Positions 36,049-44,396 of a stretch of DNA of 64,000 bases are shown one piece after another; within the stretch, counting starts at the first letter, position 1; each line of letters begins with the position of its first letter. The stretch comes from Solirubrobacterales bacterium. GTDB lineage: Bacteria; Actinomycetota; Thermoleophilia; Solirubrobacterales; Solirubrobacteraceae. The translations under genes were made by a program, and so were the position numbers. The DNA is taken from positions 30,204-94,203 of the forward strand of contig PKYB01000009.1 in assembly GCA_003133565.1 (NCBI GenBank), in the 5' to 3' direction. Under the pieces are notes generated by a model that saw only the letters and a list, made by a program, of their open reading frames with translations, did not search any database and was not told where the DNA came from.

Positions 36049-36609
36049 ATGCTGATCTACTCGACCAGCGTCTCGGTGGACGGCTTTATTGCCGACCGTG
36101 AGGGCGCGTTCTCCTGGTCGGTTCCCAACGAGGACCTGTTTCGTTTCCACGTCACGCAGACACGCGAGCTTGGTGGCTTTCTGTTGGGCCGCAGGCTCTA
36201 CGAGACGATGCTGGTGTGGGAAACGGATCCGTCGATGCGCGGCAACGAGCTCCACGTCGCGTTCGCCGACGCCTGGTGCGCGATCCCGAAGATCGTGTTC
36301 AGCCGCACGCTCGACAGCGTCCAAGGCAACGCGCGGCTCGCCGAGGCGTCGCTGGCCGAGGAGGCCGCTGCGGCGCTCGACGCGACCGACAAGGGTGTCG
36401 CGGTCGGCGGCGCCGGCCTGGCTGCGGTGGCTGTCGAGCTCGGTCTCGTCGACGAGCTGCGCATGTTCCGGAAACCGGTGATCGTCGGTGGCGGCACGCC
36501 GTTCCTGCCGCCGGTGACCGAAGACGTCTTGCTCGACCTGATCGAGACCAGGACGTTCGGCTCCGCGATCTACGAGCGCTACCGGCGCGTCCGCGAAGAC
36601 TCCAATTGA
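36049..36609 (+). CDS. Dihydrofolate reductase/RibD C-terminal-like protein
   Basis: 186 aa. N-terminal MLIYSTSVSVDGFIADREG, the middle GGFLLGRRLYETM, KIVFSRTLD, and VGGAGLAAVAVELGLVDELR (about 123-142) are typical of the YyaP/YwjB branch of the DHFR superfamily; IVGGGTPFL closes the fold. NADPH-dependent reductase of unknown substrate. Lies 33 nt after the PPOX-like gene. Confidence 0.86.
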   Translation: MLIYSTSVSVDGFIADREGAFSWSVPNEDLFRFHVTQTRELGGFLLGRRLYETMLVWETDPSMRGNELHVAFADAWCAIPKIVFSRTLDSVQGNARLAEASLAEEAAAALDATDKGVAVGGAGLAAVAVELGLVDELRMFRKPVIVGGGTPFLPPVTEDVLLDLIETRTFGSAIYERYRRVREDSN

Positions 36610-36714
36610 CAGCCCCAACGGCGCACAGCCATCGCCCAGGTCAAACTAACCGACTGCCACACCGTGTCATCCACACGGGAACTTGATCGGAGGCCCCGTA
36701 GGCCCGTGAAAGCG

Positions 36715-37056
36715 TCAGTGCGCGCCGAACTTATCGCGCGCGGTGATCACCTTTGCGCCCTCGATGCACCTGACCGCGTAGACGTTTTTGGTGCTCGTCT
36801 TCTGGTCGGTGCAGGCGAAGCCCGTATCCGTTGCGACCGCGTATTTCGCCCAGCTCCCGAGGACCTTATGAGCCACCTTGCACGAGACGCCGACTAGCTT
36901 GATGTCGGTGAACTTGTTTGTCTCGTGCGATGCGGCAACTTTGTAGCTTCCGCAAGCTGTCTTCTTTGCTGCTTTTTTAGCGGCTGCCGGCGGGGCGAGC
37001 AGACCGCTCGCCAGAAGCGCTCCCACGCACAGCAGGCCGCCAGCAAAACGACGCAT
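36715..37056 (-). CDS. Small secreted four-cysteine protein
   Basis: 113 aa from ATG 37056, which has a strong GGAGGTGA ribosome site. Signal peptide about 1-28 (LLASGLLAPPAAA), then a Lys-rich stretch and a small domain with four Cys (ACGSY, VSCKV, FACTD, VRCIE) that could form two disulfides, around HKVLGSWAKY. No family recognised. An upstream in-frame start at 37104 would place the signal peptide too far in. Confidence 0.75.
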   Translation of the reverse strand: MRRFAGGLLCVGALLASGLLAPPAAAKKAAKKTACGSYKVAASHETNKFTDIKLVGVSCKVAHKVLGSWAKYAVATDTGFACTDQKTSTKNVYAVRCIEGAKVITARDKFGAH

Positions 37057-37173
37057 GGCAGTCACCTCCGTGTTGATTGCGAGTCTAGCTCGATTCAAAG
37101 TCACCCACTACCCGTCGTTGGCGTCGATTGGCGGACCCCAATCGGTTTTGCGGGCTTGGCACACTTCAGGCTC

Positions 37174-37608
37174 GTGACCTACCCTCCTACCGTCCGCCAT
37201 TTGCTCCGCGCCAAAGACCTCGCCGACGCGCGTTACTTCGATCCGCTGGGCGTCGCTGATCTCGCCCGTACTGCCGGGCTCTCGCGTGCTCACTTCAGTC
37301 GCGAGTTCCGCCGAGCCTTTGGCGAGTCGCCGCACGCCTATCTCCTCACGCGTCGGCTCGAGCGCGCCGCGGCGCTACTGCGGATGACAGATCGTTCTGT
37401 CGCAGACATCTGTTTCTCGATCGGACTGCAGAGCGTCGGCTCGTTCACCACAAGCTTCACAGGCGCCTTCGGCGCGTCACCCACCGCCTACCGTGCGCGC
37501 TACCCCCCGGCGTCGCAGCTTGCAGTTGTCCCCTCGTGCATCCAACGCGCCTACGGACGTCCGCAACGCAGCACGTTTCGAGAAGACAGCGTTCCGAGGT
37601 CGCCCTAG
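37174..37608 (+). CDS. Short AraC-family regulator
   Basis: 144 aa from GTG 37174. Contains just the AraC double helix-turn-helix (about 22-110): LGVADLARTAGLSRAHFSREFR across 26-47, FGESPHAYLLTRRLERA, and SVADICFSIGLQSVGSFTTSF with a final FGASPTAYR. No ligand domain. The VOC gene follows after 39 nt; AraC-VOC pairs of this type are common, the regulator presumably controlling the VOC enzyme. Confidence 0.83.
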   Translation: MTYPPTVRHLLRAKDLADARYFDPLGVADLARTAGLSRAHFSREFRRAFGESPHAYLLTRRLERAAALLRMTDRSVADICFSIGLQSVGSFTTSFTGAFGASPTAYRARYPPASQLAVVPSCIQRAYGRPQRSTFREDSVPRSP

Positions 37609-37647
37609 CATCGGCGCACACCCTTCCCCCAAGCCAGGAGACGACCA

Positions 37648-38076
37648 ATGATCAAGATAACCACCGCCCAGCTGTGGGTGCACGATCAGGACGAGGCACT
37701 CGCGTTCTACACCGAAAAGCTAGGCATGGAAGTGCGCATGGACGTGACATTCCCTGAGATGGGCAACTTCCGCTGGCTGACGGTTGCGCCGGTCGGTCAG
37801 GACGAGGTAGCGATCGTTTTGATGGCGATTCCGGGTCCACCGGTGATGGACGACGAGACGGCAGACCAGATCCGCAAACTGCTCGCCAAGGGCTTCGCGA
37901 GCACCGTCTTCCTGACGACTGACGACTGCCAGGCCACATACGAGGAGCTGCGGGCGCGCGGCGTCGAGTTCTCGAGCGAGCCGGAGGAGCGTCCCTACGG
38001 AATCGACACAGGGTTCAGTGACCCCTCGGGGAACAACATCCGCCTCACCGAGGTGCGCGCGTTCGCGTCTGTCTGA
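37648..38076 (+). CDS. VOC-family (glyoxalase/bleomycin resistance) protein
   Basis: 142 aa with two beta-alpha-beta-beta-beta units: TTAQLWVHDQDEALAFYTEKLGME (about 3-26), FRWLTVAPVGQDEVAIVLM, then a second unit STVFLTTDDCQATYEELRARGVEF and a C-terminal FSDPSGNNIRLTE. The metal-ligand positions (His/Glu) are only partly kept: Q5, E near 132. Start ATG with CAGGAGACGACCA upstream. Possible antibiotic- or aldehyde-detoxifying function. Confidence 0.87.
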   Translation: MIKITTAQLWVHDQDEALAFYTEKLGMEVRMDVTFPEMGNFRWLTVAPVGQDEVAIVLMAIPGPPVMDDETADQIRKLLAKGFASTVFLTTDDCQATYEELRARGVEFSSEPEERPYGIDTGFSDPSGNNIRLTEVRAFASV

Positions 38077-38145
38077 GACCCGTTTCGGGTGGGCCGGCGC
38101 TCTAGGCTCCGGCCCACCAGAAGTCTGCAGCGATCGGGAGCGTGG

Positions 38146-38769
38146 ATGGACGAGCAACTGGCGGTATACCTAAACGATCTGTACGAGCACGGGCGCGCGC
38201 ATGACGCCGGCAAGGCCGACCGGCTTGATCGCCTGCGCAACGTCGAACCCGACACGGCGCGGCTGCTTGGAGTGCTGGTGCGGGCCACCGGCGCAAAGCG
38301 CATTCTCGAGATCGGCACCTCAAACGGCTTCTCCACGCTCTGGTTGGCGGACGCCGCAAGGAGCGTCGAGGGACGCGTGGTGAGCGTTGAGGTCGACCCG
38401 GCCCGTAGCGCGGAGGCCTTTACGCACCTCGGCGAGACAGGGCTCGACGACTTTGTCGAGCTGCGCACCGCGGACGCCGCAGAGACGCTCGAAGGCTCTG
38501 GCGACGAATCGTGGGATCTGATCTTCCTCGATGCCGAGCGGCCGGCCTACGAGGGTTATTGGCCCGATTTGATCCGCGTGTTACGGGTCGGCGGGCTGCT
38601 GGTGGTTGACAACGTCGTCTCACACGCTGACGAGCTGCGCGAATTCCGCGAACGCGTTGAGGCGGATCCGCGCGCGAGCGAAGCGCTCGTACCGACCGGT
38701 GCCGGCGCCCTGCTCATCGTTAGGGGAACTAGCGTCGACACCGCCGCGGAGGCACGCATCCAGCGGTAG
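38146..38769 (+). CDS. Class I SAM-dependent O-methyltransferase
   Basis: 207 aa from ATG 38146 (GGGAG upstream). Family of CCoAOMT/tRNA 5-hydroxyuridine-type methyltransferases: motif I ILEIGTSNGFSTLWLA (about 52-67), acidic VEVDPARS, IFLDAERPAYEGYW with metal-ligand-type Asp, and GGLLVVDNVV. A TAGGCT hexamer at 38103-38108 may be its -10. Substrate unknown. The last 13 bases overlap an antisense ABC-transporter remnant. Confidence 0.86.
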   Translation: MDEQLAVYLNDLYEHGRAHDAGKADRLDRLRNVEPDTARLLGVLVRATGAKRILEIGTSNGFSTLWLADAARSVEGRVVSVEVDPARSAEAFTHLGETGLDDFVELRTADAAETLEGSGDESWDLIFLDAERPAYEGYWPDLIRVLRVGGLLVVDNVVSHADELREFRERVEADPRASEALVPTGAGALLIVRGTSVDTAAEARIQR

Positions 38770-38900
38770 GCGGCGGCCTGGATCGCAAACAACTCGGCGT
38801 AGAGCCCGCCGCTGGTGGCGAGGGTTGGCGTCAGGTTCACCGCTCGACGCACGAGGCCCGAAGTCGAGTGGTCGGGCTGATTGGACAGCGTCGTACTCAC
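38757..38900 (-). pseudogene. Remnant of an ABC exporter ATPase C-terminus
   Basis: On the minus strand, LATSGGLYAELFAIQAAAYRW (about 38757-38820) matches the characteristic last residues of MsbA/MDR-type ABC exporters (G-x-YAELF-x-LQ-x-AYR). The ATPase motifs that should precede it are absent: upstream codons are unrelated, and the stretch to 39304 carries only broken frames. It seems to be a decayed gene tail. Confidence 0.45.
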
Positions 38901-39304
38901 CGCGTGCGGCTACCACGAGTTGATCGGCTCGCCGGCGCCAAAGATGCGCGGGCCGCACAGCGACTCGCCCGGCGCGCGGACCGCGACTTCACGCCGCGCC
39001 CCGGCGCGAATCGGGCCAGGCGCAGGCTCCGTTGTAAGCCGGGAGCCGCGCCGACGGGCAACGTCTTGGGTGCCGCTGGCCCAGTGCGTGCAAGTCGCGT
39101 CGCGAGCGCCCGCAATTTCAGCCAGCGCGATGTCAAAACGATCACTGGCGGGGTGTCGTAGACGGGTCGTGTCGTTGGCGGTCGGGAGAGCACTAGCAGC
39201 ATCGTGGTGGGCGTGGAGAACATGCGACGGTTCCTTTCCGAGCAATTTTTATGGAGGTAGTGGGACCGGTCTTGGCATTGATCTGGGGTGCGCGCTCGAT
39301 CACT
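38901..39304. other. Degenerate region between O-methyltransferase and lacI
   Basis: No credible gene. Minus-strand frames (for example one beginning at ATG 39222 behind AAAGGAA) give short non-conserved peptides; a fragment reading VRAPGESLCGPRIFGAGEPI at about 38915-38975 looks like a real protein end but is not recognised. Probably gene decay. Confidence 0.35.
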
Positions 39305-39316
39305 GCAACCGGTTGC
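39305..39316. promoter_or_regulatory. Second LacI-type operator, downstream of lacI
   Basis: Perfect 12-bp palindrome GCAACCGGTTGC, identical to the one at the lacI promoter. It lies 25 nt past the lacI stop and faces a degenerate region, so it may be an orphan operator of a lost target or a site for DNA looping. Confidence 0.65.
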
Positions 39317-39341
39317 GTTGCTGGGCAAAAAAAGAGTCCGC

Positions 39342-40352
39342 TCATGCCGACTCGCGAACGACGAGCTCGGCCGGTATTGAGACGTTCGTCACGGCGCCAG
39401 TGCGTAGATGTTGGATCAGGTTCTCGGCGAGCAGCCGGCCTGCCAACGGTCCGTTCTGCCGGACCGTGGTCAGCGGCGGAGCGCTGTGGCGGGCGAGCGC
39501 CACGTCGTCGTAGCCGACCACCGCTACATCGTCGGGCACACGCAGGCCACGGGCGCGGAGCTCTTCCATCGCGGCGATCGCCACCGCGTCGCTGGTCACA
39601 AATAAGCCGTCGAGGTCACTGGCTTGCTCGAGCAGCGCTACCACCGCCTTGGTCCCCCACGCAAGCGAAAACGGACCGTAGGTGACGAGCGCCGGATCGA
39701 CGCTCTTGCCGGCGTCACGCAATGCCACCTCATAGCCTCGGTAGCGCTCGCGGACCTCAGGCTCGCGAGCCGGGCCTCCCATGAAGCCGATTCGACTCCT
39801 GCCGCGGCGCAGCAGATGCTCGGTCGCAACCTTGCCGCCGGCGAAATTGTCACCGCTCACCGAACAGTAGTTGTGGCTTCCAGACGCACCACCCCAGATG
39901 ACGAACGACGCATTCGCCTCGGTGAGCGTCTGGATGTGACTCGCTGTGCAGCTCGCGGCCAACAGGATGAAGCCGTCGACGCGGCCGGATTGGAGGTAAC
40001 GGCGCACCCAATCGGTGTCCGTCGGCGAGACCTGGATCACGAGGAGGTCGTAGCCCTCGGCATGGAGCCCGCTGGCGATCCCGCTCATCGTTTCGAGCAT
40101 GAAGGCGTCCGGCACGGTGTCATCGGCTTTGTACGCATAGGTCACGAGCGCCACGACGTGGCTCTGCCCAAGGCTCAGCCGTCGAGCTGGATCGCTCATC
40201 TGAAAGCGCTGCTGGCGGGCGATCTCGCGAATGCGCTGCTTCGTCTCAGCACCGACCAACGGGCTGTCGTTCAAGGCCCGTGAAACGGTCGACTTCGAAA
40301 CGCCCGCCAGGTGAGCAATGTCGACAATGGTGTTGGCGCGAGCGTCATTCAT
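39342..40352 (-). CDS. LacI-family transcriptional repressor
   Basis: 336 aa from ATG 40352. N-terminal helix-turn-helix TIVDIAHLAGVSKSTVSRAL (about 8-27) and hinge, then a periplasmic-binding-protein-like ligand domain (LETMSGIASGLHAEGYDLL; GYDDVALA near the C-terminus). The frame extends 6 codons upstream across the operator; 40352 is preferred since the -10 and operator precede it. Ligand probably a sugar; no sugar genes adjacent. Confidence 0.87.
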   Translation of the reverse strand: MNDARANTIVDIAHLAGVSKSTVSRALNDSPLVGAETKQRIREIARQQRFQMSDPARRLSLGQSHVVALVTYAYKADDTVPDAFMLETMSGIASGLHAEGYDLLVIQVSPTDTDWVRRYLQSGRVDGFILLAASCTASHIQTLTEANASFVIWGGASGSHNYCSVSGDNFAGGKVATEHLLRRGRSRIGFMGGPAREPEVRERYRGYEVALRDAGKSVDPALVTYGPFSLAWGTKAVVALLEQASDLDGLFVTSDAVAIAAMEELRARGLRVPDDVAVVGYDDVALARHSAPPLTTVRQNGPLAGRLLAENLIQHLRTGAVTNVSIPAELVVRESA

Positions 40353-40371
40353 TGCAACCGGTTGCATCATA
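40353..40371 (-). promoter_or_regulatory. lacI promoter with overlapping operator (autoregulation)
   Basis: On the minus strand a TATGAT -10 (40366-40371) abuts the perfect palindrome GCAACCGGTTGC (40354-40365), which covers the expected transcription start, 1 nt before ATG. A repressor bound here would block its own gene. Confidence 0.7.
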
Positions 40372-40439
40372 GCAGGACGAAAACCAGACTGCAGCCCACC
40401 TGCCGCCCCGACCGCCTGCTCAGCTTCGGCAGGCGGCGC

Positions 40440-40778
40440 TCAGAGTGCCGCCTGCTCCTCCACTGTCAGCTCCGCCCACGGCTCGACCTCGAGGCGGCCG
40501 TCGGGGATCGGATCGCCGCTGCGGATCGAGCGTCCATAGGTCCCCTCCTCCAAGCGCTGCTCGGCTCGCTCGATCGCCTCGAGGCGTTGCGTCAGCAACT
40601 CGTCCACAGCATCGTCGGTCCCGCGCTCGACGAGGCCATCGGCGTCACTGGAGGGGTCAGTCTGGTCCTCGGGCGTGGTGGCTGAACCGCGGCGCAGTCG
40701 CTCGAGTTCACCTTCAGTCTCCCGGCGTGCCTCCGCCAGCAGCACCACTGCACGGTCGTCGTCCACGCGGACAACCAT
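40440..40778 (-). CDS. DksA/TraR-family protein lacking all zinc-ligand cysteines
   Basis: 112 aa. C-terminal half matches the DksA/TraR zinc-finger domain: LEAIERAEQRLEEGTYG, then GDPIPDGRLEVEPWAEL. At the four positions where zinc-binding Cys normally stand, Ser, Ser, Thr and Glu are read (GRSIRSG and LTVEEQ for GxCxxCG and LCxxCQ). The N-terminal part is a charged helix, as in coiled-coil DksA. May bind RNA polymerase without zinc, or be an unrelated scaffold. The start is ATG 40778; GTG 40802 is also possible. Confidence 0.72.
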   Translation of the reverse strand: MVVRVDDDRAVVLLAEARRETEGELERLRRGSATTPEDQTDPSSDADGLVERGTDDAVDELLTQRLEAIERAEQRLEEGTYGRSIRSGDPIPDGRLEVEPWAELTVEEQAAL

Positions 40779-40829
40779 AGCCTGTCTGAGACAACGGCCC
40801 ACGTGCGCCGGGCGGACGGCGGCGGCGGA

Positions 40830-41435
40830 CTACTGAGGATCGCCGACGAACGCGCGCAGCGCGGCGTTGCCACCGCTCACGACCGGGTCGCCGTGGGCCA
40901 GCAGCAGGAGATCGAAGTCGAGCTCGAGCAGTCGCCCATAGGCCTCGCGAAGTCCGGCCTTTGTCTCCTCGGGATTGTCCATCAGCTCGTCGGGAACGAA
41001 GCCAAGCGACGCGCCATCGCGCCAGCGCACGACACCGTCGGCGCACGCCAGCGCGCGGTGCGCGGGGATATGCAGCGCGGTCTCATCGGGGCAGATCGCG
41101 TCAACTTCGTGAACGACGACACCGCCGGGCAGCTCATCGCCAAAGTCAAACGCCGTGACCGGCCCGCGGCCGGCGAGCTCGTGAAGGCCGTTGCGGATGC
41201 AGTGGATCGTGCTATCGAAGGCCTCGTGCAGTCGCCAGGCGTCACGGTCGTGGTGGCGATTGGTAAGCAGCACGTGCTCGGGCGTGGTGTGTGATTCAAA
41301 CCACGCGATGCCGTCGGGGGCCAGCAGCGGATCGATCGCGACGCGCTCGCTGGCGAGGTAGTACGAGCTGACGTTCATGTGGATCTGCGGGTGCCGGACG
41401 CTCGAATGCCAAAGGCCGGGCGCGATTTCCTCCAT
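40830..41435 (-). CDS. MBL-fold metallo-hydrolase-like protein
   Basis: 201 aa. Begins EEIAPGLWHSSVRHP, then SSYYLASERVAIDPLLAPDG, LLTNRHHDRDAWRL (degenerate form of HxHxDH), GGVVVHEV and LLLLAHGDPVVSGG with a final metal-ligand-type His. The short length (MBL proteins are usually over 220 aa) and altered first motif leave catalytic activity open. TAACCT (minus strand, 41442-41447) ends 6 nt before ATG: leaderless. Confidence 0.75.
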   Translation of the reverse strand: MEEIAPGLWHSSVRHPQIHMNVSSYYLASERVAIDPLLAPDGIAWFESHTTPEHVLLTNRHHDRDAWRLHEAFDSTIHCIRNGLHELAGRGPVTAFDFGDELPGGVVVHEVDAICPDETALHIPAHRALACADGVVRWRDGASLGFVPDELMDNPEETKAGLREAYGRLLELDFDLLLLAHGDPVVSGGNAALRAFVGDPQ

Positions 41436-41500
41436 GCCGGCAGGTTAGCGGGCGACTTCCGGCCATAACGCGGCGCAGCCGGGCCGCCTCAGCGCCAGGC

Positions 41501-42781
41501 TCACCTCGGGTTGGTCGGGGTCGGCAGCGTCGTCCAGGCCGACCCCACGAGCTGGTCCGCCGAGGCGGAAATATGCCCGCTCCCCGTGGCTACGTAGTAG
41601 CCGACTGCATGACACGAGCTCGACGTGGCGCACGACACGCCGCCGCCGAGCGTATCCGAGCTACCTTCGCTCGCCGGAATCAGGAACTGCCAAAGCCCGC
41701 CGCTCAGGCTCTCGGCGAAGGGGGCCAGAGCCGTCGCGCCCGCGGCGCCGGTGCTTCCGCCTGAGGCGCCAGTACTACCAGTCGAGGCACCGGTACTACC
41801 AGCCGAGACGCCAGTACTGCCGGTCGAGACGCCAGTGCTGCCAGTACCGCCTTCCGACGGCTGTTCCGAAGCTTCAACGTCGCCGACGGCGACACAACTG
41901 TCGACTTGAGGGCAGCTGATGCCCGAGAAGCCCGCCGTCGGCGCCGCGGCGACGGTCAGCTCCGAGACCTCTCCGCCGCCGATCTCGAGCGCTAGCGGCG
42001 TCGTGGTGTTCGCGCCCGCGGCCTGAACCGTGCCGGCCGCGATACACCAGCCGGCCGCAGGGCACGACACCGAGGTGAGCGTCGGCGTTTCACCTGTGAC
42101 GTGTGTGGAGACGGCGTGCCAGCCGCCGTCGTCGTAGCGCTCCACGCGCGCAGACTGACCGTCGCCGGAGAATGCAGTGCCGACAGCGACACAGTTGTAG
42201 CGCGATGCACACGACACACCGTGCAGCGGCGCGCCGTTGCCGCCACTCGAGCCGGGGCTCGTCATCCGTGACCACTTCCGGCCGTTCCACAGCTCGATGA
42301 GCGGCTGGCCCTGTGCCGTGGCGCCGACCGCCACGCAGAAGCGCGTAGCGACGCAGGAGATGCTCTCGAGCGTTGACGCACGCGGCGAGGATCGGACGGC
42401 CTCGCGGCTCCAGCGTCGTCCGCGCCAGATCTCGCTGAGCGCTCCGCCGTTCTGCTCGTCGCCCACCGCGATGCAAAACACGGCTGAGACACACGAAACT
42501 CCGAGTAGCTGTGACGAGCGGCCGACTGCAGCGACGGGGAGCGCGACCCAGGCGCCATCGCGCAGGGCCTCGGCGAGCGGCAGCTCGTTGGCGCCAGACG
42601 CGATCTGGCCGACCGCCATGCAGTCAGCGTCCGGGGCGCAGGAAATCGCCGCGAGCGAGTTCTGCGAAGCAAACTGAGTCGCGGACGCGTCGACGGCGCC
42701 ACCGCTGCAGGCCACCGCGAGGGCAAGCGCGGCACCCAGCGCGCAGCCGCCAGCGAACAGCCGGGTCCCAGACCTATACAC
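41501..42781 (-). CDS. Seven-repeat lipoprotein, likely beta-propeller
   Basis: 426 aa. Signal peptide with lipobox LAVAC (about 20-25). Seven copies of a SC-x5-C-x-A-(V/A)-G unit occur (ISCAPDADCMAVG, VSCVSAVFCIAVG, ISCVATRFCVAVG, VSCASRYNCVAVG, VSCPAAGWCIAAG, ISCPQVDSCVAVG, VSCATSSSCHAVG), each with a W-x-G-R-x-W or P-L-A-E segment. Spacing of about 45-55 aa suggests a seven-bladed propeller with one disulfide per blade. A Gly/Ser/Thr stretch (about 310-347) interrupts blade 6-7. Cell-surface protein of unknown role. Confidence 0.82.
   Translation of the reverse strand: MYRSGTRLFAGGCALGAALALAVACSGGAVDASATQFASQNSLAAISCAPDADCMAVGQIASGANELPLAEALRDGAWVALPVAAVGRSSQLLGVSCVSAVFCIAVGDEQNGGALSEIWRGRRWSREAVRSSPRASTLESISCVATRFCVAVGATAQGQPLIELWNGRKWSRMTSPGSSGGNGAPLHGVSCASRYNCVAVGTAFSGDGQSARVERYDDGGWHAVSTHVTGETPTLTSVSCPAAGWCIAAGTVQAAGANTTTPLALEIGGGEVSELTVAAAPTAGFSGISCPQVDSCVAVGDVEASEQPSEGGTGSTGVSTGSTGVSAGSTGASTGSTGASGGSTGAAGATALAPFAESLSGGLWQFLIPASEGSSDTLGGGVSCATSSSCHAVGYYVATGSGHISASADQLVGSAWTTLPTPTNPR
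41742..41846. repeat. Five 21-bp tandem repeats within the lipoprotein gene
   Basis: Units at 41742-41762, 41763-41783, 41784-41804, 41805-41825 and 41826-41846, one mostly GSTG(A/V)S(T/A) heptapeptide each. Imperfect, likely length-variable by slippage. Confidence 0.75.
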
Positions 42782-43023
42782 GCGCTCAGGCTCGCTTGCG
42801 CCGGCGTGCTGCGTCCGCTTGCGTCAATCCGCACTGTCGGCGGTGGCGACCTCGCTCCCCCGCGTTGACTCGGCCGGCTCTCATGGCGGCAAAAGCTACA
42901 CGCTCGCGCGTAGCCCGCGGGCATGCGGTCGAGCCGCTTGGTTCGCTGGCGGCGCCCACGCGCCGAGTACCGTAAAGCCCTAACCTCACTGGTAATGCGT
43001 ATCCGCTCCCGCCGCCCCTGGTC

Positions 43024-43428
43024 TTGAGCGACGAGCCGACTACCGACCCTGGCCTCGAGCTCGACCTTGCCGCCGCCGATGTCCGCGCCGACAGCGCGGA
43101 CATCGACGCTCTGGTCGCCGCGCTCGCGGCGCGTCTCGAGGAGGCACTGCCTCGCGTCGTGTCCGTCAGACGACGCAAGGTCGGCGGCTGGCGCTCCAAG
43201 GAGACCGAGGTGCAAGCGATCTCGCTGAGCGTCGGCGACTCACGTTTCGAGCTCGTACGCACGCCCGCCGGCTTCGAGTGCACACGGCACGAAGTCGTCC
43301 GCGGCATCACGCTGAGACGCGAACGCCAGATGATCGCGGACTGGATCAAAGACGTTGTCGCCGCTGTCACGCGCACCGCAGAGCTCGGCCAGCAGGCGCG
43401 CAGCGCACTGCAAAGGCTCGTTACGTGA
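43024..43428 (+). CDS. Conserved-type hypothetical, first gene of the YbjQ-like unit
   Basis: 134 aa, TTG start at 43024. Acidic N-terminus, a helix (about 26-43), then a possible beta-sheet region VSVRRRKVGGWRSKETEVQ, VGDSRFELVRTPAGF, and a final helix rich in Ala. No signal or membrane segment. Its stop overlaps the start of the next gene (GTGA), so they are translated together. No family recognised. Confidence 0.65.
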   Translation: MSDEPTTDPGLELDLAAADVRADSADIDALVAALAARLEEALPRVVSVRRRKVGGWRSKETEVQAISLSVGDSRFELVRTPAGFECTRHEVVRGITLRRERQMIADWIKDVVAAVTRTAELGQQARSALQRLVT

Positions 43429-44354
43429 GCCCGCTGTTCGGGCGCCGGGCACCTGGCCCGGACCCGGCAGAGGACGAACGGGCTGCGCGCTCTCGCGAGC
43501 GCCTCGAAGCAGGCGGGATACCGGTCGCGGCGGCCGAGCGCCTCGCCGCGCTCGCACAGCCGGGCGGGGCGGCGGGTCCATTTGGCAGCGACCTCGGCGT
43601 TGGCGAGTTCGCCCTGCTGGCATCGCTTGGTGTGAAGCCCGTAACGCTCGTGATGGGATCCTCGATCTACCACACCGGTTGGCAGACCGGCTATTACTTC
43701 CAGCCGGGCGAGGTCCCCGCGCTCTCAACCGCCTTCAACGAGAGCCGTCGCCTAGCACTCGGCCGCCTGCTGGAGGAAGCCCAAACCGCCAAGGCCGACG
43801 CCGTCGTCGGCGTGCGAATCACGCAGGGCGCACACGACTGGGCTCCGGGCGCCGTCGAGTTCATCGCCGTGGGCACCGCCGTTCACCTTCCTGACCGCCT
43901 GCGCACGCCTGGGCAGACCGTGCTCACCGACCTTTCGGGGCAGGAGTTCTGGGAGCTGTGCGCCGCCGGTGTACGCCCAGTCGGAATCGCCGCATACACG
44001 AGCGTCCACTACGTCCCGGCAACATGGCAGACGCGCATGGCGCAGGGCGGCAGCATGTTTGGCGGCTCTGCCTCGTGGACCAATCAGGAGCTGCCGGACT
44101 TCACCCAGGGCGTCTACGACGCGCGCGAGACCGCGATGCGCCGACTCACCGGGCAGGGTGCCGAGCTCGGCGGCGACGGGATCGTCGGCGTCACGATCGA
44201 ACAGCACTCACGAACCTACCGCGTCCGCCGCGGCGGCTTCGAAACCGACGATCTGATCGTCACGTTCCATGTCATGGGCACAATCATCGCCGAGGACCCA
44301 GCGCTCCGCAGCGACACGCCGCCCCCTGCGCTCAGCGTCCTCTCGTTGAGCTGA
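43425..44354 (+). CDS. YbjQ/UPF0145-like protein with two tandem domains (A)
   Basis: 309 aa from GTG 43425. Two repeats of a heavy-metal-binding/YbjQ-like domain (about 48-150 and 175-300): LGVGEFALLASLGVKPVTLV, then ALGRLLEEAQTAKADAVVGVRI across 107-128 and VEFIAVGTAVHL; second copy FWELCAAGVRPVGIAAYTSV, YDARETAMRRLTGQGAELGG, GIVGVTI, and FHVMGTII. No signal peptide. YbjQ-type proteins form pentamers of unknown function. Coupled with the gene before it and paralogous to the next. Confidence 0.8.
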   Translation: MSPLFGRRAPGPDPAEDERAARSRERLEAGGIPVAAAERLAALAQPGGAAGPFGSDLGVGEFALLASLGVKPVTLVMGSSIYHTGWQTGYYFQPGEVPALSTAFNESRRLALGRLLEEAQTAKADAVVGVRITQGAHDWAPGAVEFIAVGTAVHLPDRLRTPGQTVLTDLSGQEFWELCAAGVRPVGIAAYTSVHYVPATWQTRMAQGGSMFGGSASWTNQELPDFTQGVYDARETAMRRLTGQGAELGGDGIVGVTIEQHSRTYRVRRGGFETDDLIVTFHVMGTIIAEDPALRSDTPPPALSVLSLS

Positions 44355-44396
44355 GCCACCCGCCTCCATCCGACGATCGCGAAAGGAACACCGCCC

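Noticed and set aside
38897-39328. Gene behind the second LacI operator starting ATG 39222
   Set aside because: Ribosome-site-like AAAGGAA is present, but the translated product has no coherent domain in any frame; treated as decayed sequence.
41742-41846. CRISPR-like array
   Set aside because: Contiguous 21-bp in-frame coding repeats without spacers. The same applies to 46396-46476 and 56697-56786.
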